In this document: piece by piece, positions 14,909-19,619 of the stretch | Numbering within the stretch: position 1 is the first letter of the stretch | How the letters are laid out: each line of letters opens with the position of its first letter | Assembly: GCA_021802085.1 (NCBI GenBank) | Contig: JAKAAZ010000044.1 | Location: 1 to 19,619, forward strand | Direction of reading: 5' to 3' | Length of the DNA stretch: 19,619 nucleotides | Source: Acidobacteriota bacterium | GTDB lineage: Bacteria; Acidobacteriota; Terriglobia; Terriglobales; Acidobacteriaceae | Position numbers and translations under genes: made by a program | The notes under the pieces: generated by a model | Told to the model about the DNA's origin: nothing | The model's database searches: none | The model's input: the letters and a program-made list of their open reading frames with translations, nothing else

Positions 14909-17146
14909 CTACACTTTTTGCTGGCGCTGGACGTCGCGAACTCCGGGGACTCGGCGAAGACCGTTCATCAGGCGAAGCAGGTGGCCTACGTCATAGGCAT
15001 CGACGACAAACTCCACGATGGCTTCCTCGTCCGTGCCCGCCTTGGTATCGACGGCGCGGATATTGGTTCCGTCGTCTGAAATGACGGCCGTCATTTCGCG
15101 CAGCATTCCAGCACGATCATCGCAATAGACCGTCAACTTGACGGGATAGGTTGCGCGCTGGGCGGAGCCTTCTTCTCCCTGCATGCGCGCCCACTCCACA
15201 GCAATCCTGCGATCGGACTCATAGAGAAGATTCTGCACGTTGGGGCAACTGCGAGCATGCACGGCGACGCCTTTGCCGCGGGTGACGTAGCCAACGATTT
15301 CTTCGCCGCGAATCGGGTTGCAACAACGGGCGCGATATACGAGCAGGTCGTTCTGCCCCTCGACGGTCAGGGAGTCGGAACCTTTGCCGAAGTAGACGCG
15401 CTTGACGGCGTCCGACATCCCCGGCGTGGATTCCGCCTCCGGTTGCTGGGTGCTGGTGGAGCCTGGAACCAGCCGATTGAGCGCCTGGCGAGCTGAAAAC
15501 TTGCCAAAGCCTATGCCCGCCAGCAGATCGACCGGGTTCGCAAGGCCATACTCCGTAGCCGCCCTGGTATGGTCCGCTTCGGTGAGGTGGGAGATCGAGA
15601 TTTTATATTTGCGGGCCTCGCGGTCCAGCAGCTTGCGGCCAATTTCAATGGCGCGTTCGCGCTGGTGCTCATTCAACCAGTGCTTGATTTTATTGCGCGC
15701 GCGGGTACTTTTGACAAATGTCAGCCAGTCGCGGCTGGGCGTGTGACCGTTCTGCGTCAGAATTTCCACGATGTCGCCATTGCGCAAACGCGTCTTGAGC
15801 GGCACCATGCGACCATTCACTTTCGCGCCGGTGCAGGTGTTTCCAACCTCGGTATGAATGCTGTAGGCGAAATCGATGGGAGTGGATTCTTTGGGAAGAA
15901 CCACCACCTTGCCCTTCGGCGTGAAAGTGTAGACCTCTTCCGGATACAGATCGATTTTGAGCGTGGAAAGAAATTCGTTGGGGTCCGTCATGTCGCGCTG
16001 CCACTCGACAATCTGCCGGACCCAGGCGAGACGCTGCTCGTCTTTTGCGTTTACCGGCGAGCCGCCGGCTTTGTACTTCCAATGTGCGGCGATGCCTTCC
16101 TCGGCGACTCGATGCATCTCTTCGGTGCGAATCTGAACCTCAAATTGGTGCCCTCCATCGGCCATCACGGTGGTGTGCAGCGATTGATAGAGGTTCGGTC
16201 GCGGCATCGCAATGAAGTCCTTGATGCGGCCGGGAACAGGGCGCCAGATGCTGTGAATCAGACCGAAAACGGCATAGCAATCCTGTACGGTTTGCGTGAT
16301 CACGCGGACAGCCAGCAGATCGTACACCTGATCGACGGTGATGCGCTGGCGCTGCAATTTTTGATAGATGGAATAGAGGCGCTTGATGCGCCAATCCACC
16401 CGCGCGGTGATGTTGTGTTCCTGAAAACGTTCGCGCAGGATGGCGTCGATTTCTCGGAGAAATTGCTCGCCCTGTTGCCGGTGCGCTTCTACAGCGGAGC
16501 TGATCTGGTCGTGGCCGACGGGATCGACATACTGGAAGGACAGATCTTCCAGCTCACTGCGAAGTTTGCCCATGCCGAGGCGGTGCGCGAGCGGCGCGTA
16601 AATGTCGAGGGTCTCGCGCGCGATGGCTTGCTGACGTTCCGGCTGCAAGTGCTCCAGCGTGCGCATATTGTGGAGACGATCGGCAAGCTTGATGAGCACG
16701 ACACGAACGTCGGAGACCATGGCCAGCAGCATCTTGCGGACGTTTTCCGCCTGGCGGTCTTCCCGGTTGGCAAACTGGATTTTGTCGATCTTGGTAACGC
16801 CATCGACGATGTGGGCGACTTGTTCGCCGAAGATTTCTGCAACTTGCCGGCTGGTCACCGGGGTGTCTTCGACGGCGTCATGCAGCAGGCCGGCGGCAAT
16901 CGCGGTGGAGTCCAGCTTCATCTCCGCTAAGACACGAGCGACTTCGAGAGGGTGCAGGGCGAACGGGTCGCCGGAAGCCCGCCTTTGACCGGCGTGGTGC
17001 TTCAGGCAAAAATCGTATGCCTGCTGGATGATGCCAATATCGTCGGAGGGCCGGTTGCGGCGCACGGTCGCGAGCAACATCTCGAAGGTCTCGGCGAGTT
17101 GCTGCTTGTCAGCATCTGGAGATGCGGCGGCGTGCGCGGTGGCCAT
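14909..17146 (-). CDS. rel: Bifunctional (p)ppGpp synthetase/hydrolase, Rel/SpoT type
   Basis: Makes and degrades (p)ppGpp in the stringent response. Full-length, 745 residues. The HD hydrolase domain is intact: FALHPLEVA (H65), LLHDAVEDT (H89, D90) and LADRLHNMRTL. The synthetase domain has WRIKRLYSIYQKLQ, PGRIKDFIAMPRPNLYQSLH and FEVQIRTEEMH; the RIKD sequence fits the RxKD type of bifunctional enzymes and not the ExDD of monofunctional RelA. TGS (VYTFTPKGKVVVLP), a conserved-cysteine region (RARCCNPIRGEEIVGY) and a C-terminal ACT domain (LTVYCDDRAGMLREM) follow. The ATG at 17146 has no Shine-Dalgarno, and a TAAAAT box lies five bases upstream, which suggests a leaderless or nearly leaderless transcript. 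It is divergent from thiL, with 32 bp between start codons. Confidence 0.96.
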   Translation of the reverse strand: MATAHAAASPDADKQQLAETFEMLLATVRRNRPSDDIGIIQQAYDFCLKHHAGQRRASGDPFALHPLEVARVLAEMKLDSTAIAAGLLHDAVEDTPVTSRQVAEIFGEQVAHIVDGVTKIDKIQFANREDRQAENVRKMLLAMVSDVRVVLIKLADRLHNMRTLEHLQPERQQAIARETLDIYAPLAHRLGMGKLRSELEDLSFQYVDPVGHDQISSAVEAHRQQGEQFLREIDAILRERFQEHNITARVDWRIKRLYSIYQKLQRQRITVDQVYDLLAVRVITQTVQDCYAVFGLIHSIWRPVPGRIKDFIAMPRPNLYQSLHTTVMADGGHQFEVQIRTEEMHRVAEEGIAAHWKYKAGGSPVNAKDEQRLAWVRQIVEWQRDMTDPNEFLSTLKIDLYPEEVYTFTPKGKVVVLPKESTPIDFAYSIHTEVGNTCTGAKVNGRMVPLKTRLRNGDIVEILTQNGHTPSRDWLTFVKSTRARNKIKHWLNEHQRERAIEIGRKLLDREARKYKISISHLTEADHTRAATEYGLANPVDLLAGIGFGKFSARQALNRLVPGSTSTQQPEAESTPGMSDAVKRVYFGKGSDSLTVEGQNDLLVYRARCCNPIRGEEIVGYVTRGKGVAVHARSCPNVQNLLYESDRRIAVEWARMQGEEGSAQRATYPVKLTVYCDDRAGMLREMTAVISDDGTNIRAVDTKAGTDEEAIVEFVVDAYDVGHLLRLMNGLRRVPGVRDVQRQQKV

Positions 17147-17151
17147 ACTTG

Positions 17152-17157
17152 ATTTTA
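17152..17157 (-). promoter_or_regulatory. Putative -10 box directly before rel
   Basis: TAAAAT on minus lies five bases upstream of the rel ATG, which would put the transcription start at or next to the A of ATG. No good -35 is seen at 17 bp. No Shine-Dalgarno is present, which fits leaderless initiation. Confidence 0.3.
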
Positions 17158-17178
17158 TGGTATGGGAGCGAATTTACG

Positions 17179-18366
17179 ATGATGGAAGTGTCTTCGCGAA
17201 CCGATGACGCTGTATTCTGGCAGTCGATGCCGCAATCGCACAGCATGGGAGAACGCGCATTTATTCAGTCGCTGCGGACGCAAATCGGTCGCAACGCAGG
17301 CGTGTCTCGCACGCTACGACAGAGATCTAACTCTTCGATCGCGTCGGCGCTGGCGCTTGGAATCGGAGATGACTGCGCAATTTTGCGACCGCCAGCCGGG
17401 CACGAACTGCTCGTCACCACTGACTTCTCGCTCGAAACCACCCATTTCCGTCGCGAATGGCACACACCGGAATCCGTCGGACATCGCTGCCTGGCACGCG
17501 GATTGAGCGACCTGGCGGCGATGGGTGCAACCCCTCTGGCCGCGTTTCTTTCTCTGGCACTGCCTGCGGAGTTGGTCCGAAGCCACCGAGGGCAGCCCTG
17601 CTGGCGGTCGCGATTCTTCGATGGATTTCTCGCCCTGGCAGGTCGATATCGCGTGCCTCTTGCCGGAGGGGATACGGCGCAGTCGCCAATAGTTCCGGAT
17701 ACGGTGCAGCGGCACGCGGCGACGGGCTTGGCATTAGCGGACATTGTGCTGATTGGAAGCGCGCCGCGCAATCGCGCTTTGCTGCGTTCCGGAGCGGAAG
17801 CGGGCGACTATATTTACGTCACGGGATTTCTGGGAGGCGCGGCGGCCGAGTTGGCGCAGCTGGCCGCAAATCCTCGCCGCTTTCGCGGATTGAAAACCAG
17901 TCCTGGGGAAACTGGACGAGGCGCAGCCAACCCCCACCCGCATTTATTTCCTGAACCGAGGCTTGGTGTCGGCGCGTGGCTGCTCAAAAATCACCGAGCT
18001 TCTTCGGCAATCGACATCAGCGATGGGCTGTCCACGGATCTCCATCATCTCTGCGAAGAATCGAAGCTGGCCGCGACTGTAGACGCCGCTGCGGTTCCCA
18101 TCCATCCGATTGCGCAACGTGTATCCGGAGACAATCCGGAACGGGTCTTGCAGTTGGCGCTGAACGGCGGCGAAGATTACGAACTGCTGTTCACGGCATC
18201 GCCCGATGTAGCCATGCCAAAGCATATTGCCGGTGTTCCCATCACCTGCATCGGTCAGATGCGCGCCTACAGGTCGCGCTCACCGCGCGTTTTGCTGGCT
18301 GATCACGCGAATGGACGTACGTGCCTGCGGCCGTTGCCAGCGGGTGGATGGGAACATTTCGGCTAG
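17179..18366 (+). CDS. thiL: Thiamine-monophosphate kinase
   Basis: ThiL makes thiamine pyrophosphate from thiamine monophosphate and ATP, the last step of cofactor synthesis. The 395-residue protein has the family blocks MGERAFIQSL, GIGDDCAIL (61-69), TTDFSLETTHF, GLSDLAAMGATPLAAFLSLA, VPLAGGDTAQSP, IDISDGLSTDLHHLCEE and LNGGEDYELLFT, so the metal-binding aspartates are present. It is about 70 residues longer than typical ThiL: 23 extra at the N-terminus before MGERAF, about 15 in the first loop, and small insertions after GGDTAQSP and before the C-terminal half. The ATG at 17179 has GGGAG about 10 bases upstream; the ATG at 17245 would give the usual N-terminus but has no such site. Confidence 0.93.
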   Translation: MMEVSSRTDDAVFWQSMPQSHSMGERAFIQSLRTQIGRNAGVSRTLRQRSNSSIASALALGIGDDCAILRPPAGHELLVTTDFSLETTHFRREWHTPESVGHRCLARGLSDLAAMGATPLAAFLSLALPAELVRSHRGQPCWRSRFFDGFLALAGRYRVPLAGGDTAQSPIVPDTVQRHAATGLALADIVLIGSAPRNRALLRSGAEAGDYIYVTGFLGGAAAELAQLAANPRRFRGLKTSPGETGRGAANPHPHLFPEPRLGVGAWLLKNHRASSAIDISDGLSTDLHHLCEESKLAATVDAAAVPIHPIAQRVSGDNPERVLQLALNGGEDYELLFTASPDVAMPKHIAGVPITCIGQMRAYRSRSPRVLLADHANGRTCLRPLPAGGWEHFG

Positions 18367-18515
18367 GGCATTTTCCCCTGTTGTTGGAATGCGGGCCTCG
18401 TTCAATCTCACCCTAGCTTCCCACCCCACCTACCTACGCTCGTCGGGGACCCCGGTTTCGCTAGGGGCTGCCGAGAGAGACAAAATTCCCGGCGGCCCGG
18501 TTGCAGTTGATTCTT
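18367..18515. other. Convergent intergenic region with palindromes
   Basis: A 149-bp gap between the stop codons of thiL and the DUF4097 gene. It holds CCCTAGC (18411-18417) and GCTAGGG (18460-18466) as inverted repeats, enclosing a GC palindrome CGGGGACCCCG. A GCATTTTC word at 18368-18375 matches the tip of the MITE-like elements, but nothing else does. It may act as a two-way transcription barrier; no T-runs are evident. Confidence 0.35.
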
Positions 18516-19358
18516 CTATTGAATACGGATATTGCCGGAGCCGGTTTCGACCCGGACGATGGAGCCGCCGCCGTAGATTTCTCCGGTGATATGGTGGCGG
18601 TTCAGGGTTCCGTGAGTGGTTAAGGGAGGATCACTGTGAACATCGCCGGAGCCTGTGCTGGCGTCGAGGTTATAGGCGCTGTGACCGGTGTTGAGAGTGA
18701 CTGAGCCGGAGCCGGTTTCGAGCTTCCATCCGTCGTCGGGATGACCGGATACGGTGATGTCTCCAGAGCCGGTGGAGGCCTTGAGGCCTCCGGCTACGCC
18801 TTCGAGCTGGATGGTTCCGCTTCCGGTTTCTGCCTTCGTGTAGTGCGCGCCATTCATCCAAGCGTGGATGTCGCCTGATCCAGTGCCAAGGGAGATGTCT
18901 CCGGTGAGGTCGCTGGCGTAGAGGTCTCCAGAGCCGGTGGAGGCCTTGAGGGGCGCGCCAAGGTTGGTGATCTTGAGGTTACCGGAGCCGGAGCCGGCCT
19001 TTACTGCTGTACCGCGAGGCACGGTCACGACGTAGTCAATGGACACATTTTGGTAATGAGTGTGCTGGCCCACTTCAATGTCGTTGCCGTTTTGCACGAT
19101 GGGGGGGTTGTCGGTGACGCTGCGAACGCGCTCCTCGGGCGAGCCGGAGAACCAGCCCTGAGATGAATGAACATGGCCGATGATGTGGATGGAGTCGGCG
19201 GGACCGGGCGTGATGTGGATGTATCCCGAGCCAGTGCCGATGTCGAGTGTGGCGGGGCCGTTGACGGTGAGATTCTTGTCGAATGTGCCCTCGGCGGCGA
19301 ACAGGGCCGCGGGAGTGAGCGCGAGCACGAGGATGGCTGCGACGTGGCGAAGATGCAT
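18516..19358 (-). CDS. Secreted DUF4097-like protein with nine G-S-G ladder repeats
   Basis: 280 residues from the ATG at 19358, preceded by GGGAGGA at good spacing. The signal peptide MHLRHVAAILVLALTPAALF ends near AAEG. The rest is a right-handed beta-solenoid-like ladder: nine repeats around the core T/S-G-S-G (GTGSGYIHI, GSGSGNLKI, STGSGDLYA, GTGSGDIHA, ETGSGTIQL, STGSGDITV, ETGSGSVTL, STGSGDVHS, ETGSGNIRI), closely packed in the second half, after an insert with HSSQGWFSGSPEERVRSV. This is the pattern of DUF4097/adhesin-like proteins in acidobacterial genomes. No catalytic residues are evident; an envelope or surface role is inferred. A possible ECF-type promoter lies upstream. Confidence 0.82.
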   Translation of the reverse strand: MHLRHVAAILVLALTPAALFAAEGTFDKNLTVNGPATLDIGTGSGYIHITPGPADSIHIIGHVHSSQGWFSGSPEERVRSVTDNPPIVQNGNDIEVGQHTHYQNVSIDYVVTVPRGTAVKAGSGSGNLKITNLGAPLKASTGSGDLYASDLTGDISLGTGSGDIHAWMNGAHYTKAETGSGTIQLEGVAGGLKASTGSGDITVSGHPDDGWKLETGSGSVTLNTGHSAYNLDASTGSGDVHSDPPLTTHGTLNRHHITGEIYGGGSIVRVETGSGNIRIQ

Positions 19359-19382
19359 TTTATGTCCTCCCAAAGAGAGATG

Positions 19383-19409
19383 ATACGCAGGAGGGAGATA
19401 TTAAGTTCC
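19383..19409 (-). promoter_or_regulatory. Possible ECF-sigma promoter of the DUF4097 gene
   Basis: On minus, GGAAC (19405-19409) and CGTAT (19383-19387) are 17 bp apart, the layout of extracytoplasmic-function sigma promoters (AAC and CGT cores). The start point would be about 18 bases before the ATG at 19358. No sigma or anti-sigma gene is present in the window. Confidence 0.35.
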
Positions 19410-19526
19410 GGAGCTGCCTCATTCTGTTCCCATTTTTTTGAACCTCGATTGGGAGGTGGACCTTTAGATCGTCCGGGAAGGTGCAAGTAAATGATAGCCA
19501 AAGATATTTGAAATTTTGAAACCAGG

Positions 19527-19578
19527 GGTCGCCTGTCCGATGATCTTGTTATCCCGACGAGAGCAAAGGGAGGCGACC
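19527..19578 (+). promoter_or_regulatory. Hairpin that can hide the ribosome-binding site of the last gene
   Basis: GGTCGCCT (19527-19534) pairs perfectly with AGGCGACC (19571-19578) across a 36-base loop. The right arm covers most of the GGGAGG Shine-Dalgarno (19568-19573), which lies six bases before the ATG at 19580. Confidence 0.5.
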
Positions 19579-19579
19579 G

Positions 19580-19619
19580 ATGGAGAGGTTCACCAAGCTG
19601 TTTGGCAGCCTGATCGTTT
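19580..19619 (+). CDS. Start of an unidentified gene (partial at window end)
   Basis: ATG at 19580 reads MERFTKLFGSLIV to the window edge, with GGGAGG six bases upstream, so a genuine start is likely. Thirteen residues are too few for a firm family. Upstream sequestration of the ribosome-binding site is a habit of transposase and other mobile-element genes, so a mobile-element protein is possible. Confidence 0.5.
   Translation, partial: MERFTKLFGSLIV

Noticed and set aside
15569..16930. 453-codon plus-strand frame antisense to rel
   Set aside because: The minus strand has every Rel domain intact; this is a shadow of it.
18367..18400. Third copy of the MITE-like element
   Set aside because: Only about eight bases of the terminus match; no internal hairpins or right end.

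Overview
The window looks like a chromosomal segment of an Acidobacteriota (Terriglobia-like) bacterium. This rests on moderately high GC, the housekeeping gene order, palindromic intergenic repeats, and several secreted proteins of a style common in that phylum. It is an inference from gene content, not a database match.

Left block (1-5630). Apart from a gene tail at 1-53, everything reads on the minus strand: a HicA/HicB toxin-antitoxin pair, pheS and pheT (phenylalanyl-tRNA synthetase), a small coiled-coil ZapB-like protein, zapA, and then a 192-nt structured RNA. I call that RNA 6S RNA (ssrS). It has a 9-bp closing stem, its own TTGCCA-17-TAGCAT promoter, and the classical position after zapA. 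The zapA/6S unit is bracketed by two copies of a ~109-bp element with 14-bp terminal inverted repeats. The 512-bp gap upstream of zapA is filled almost entirely by repeats: the second element copy, REP-like hairpins and a 101/102-bp tandem repeat.

Middle block (5630-13430). A VKOR-type quinone/disulfide reductase (plus strand) converges through a shared hairpin on rplT and rpmI, which appear without an adjacent infC. Next come a secreted (alpha/alpha)6-type glycoside-hydrolase-like protein, a glycogen/maltodextrin phosphorylase and a PLP-dependent group II decarboxylase, all on minus. A cold-shock protein gene on plus follows, with a long 5' leader, an inverted repeat at its promoter and a strong terminator.

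Right block (13430-19619). ridA (minus) is followed by a secreted protein of unknown function (plus). Then come a full-length bifunctional Rel/SpoT (p)ppGpp synthetase-hydrolase (minus), divergent thiL (plus), and a secreted DUF4097-like protein built of nine T/S-G-S-G ladder repeats (minus). The first codons of another gene on plus close the window, with a Shine-Dalgarno sequence that can be hidden in a hairpin.

The region is mostly core metabolism: translation (PheRS, L20, L35), cell division (ZapA and partner), global RNA polymerase and stringent control (6S RNA, Rel), thiamine pyrophosphate synthesis, glycogen turnover and envelope disulfide chemistry. I see no CRISPR array, no rRNA or tRNA gene, no phage module and no convincing new defence system. 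The less ordinary material is in the intergenic repeats, the 6S locus, a PheT without its tRNA-binding OB domain, and the regulatory palindromes.
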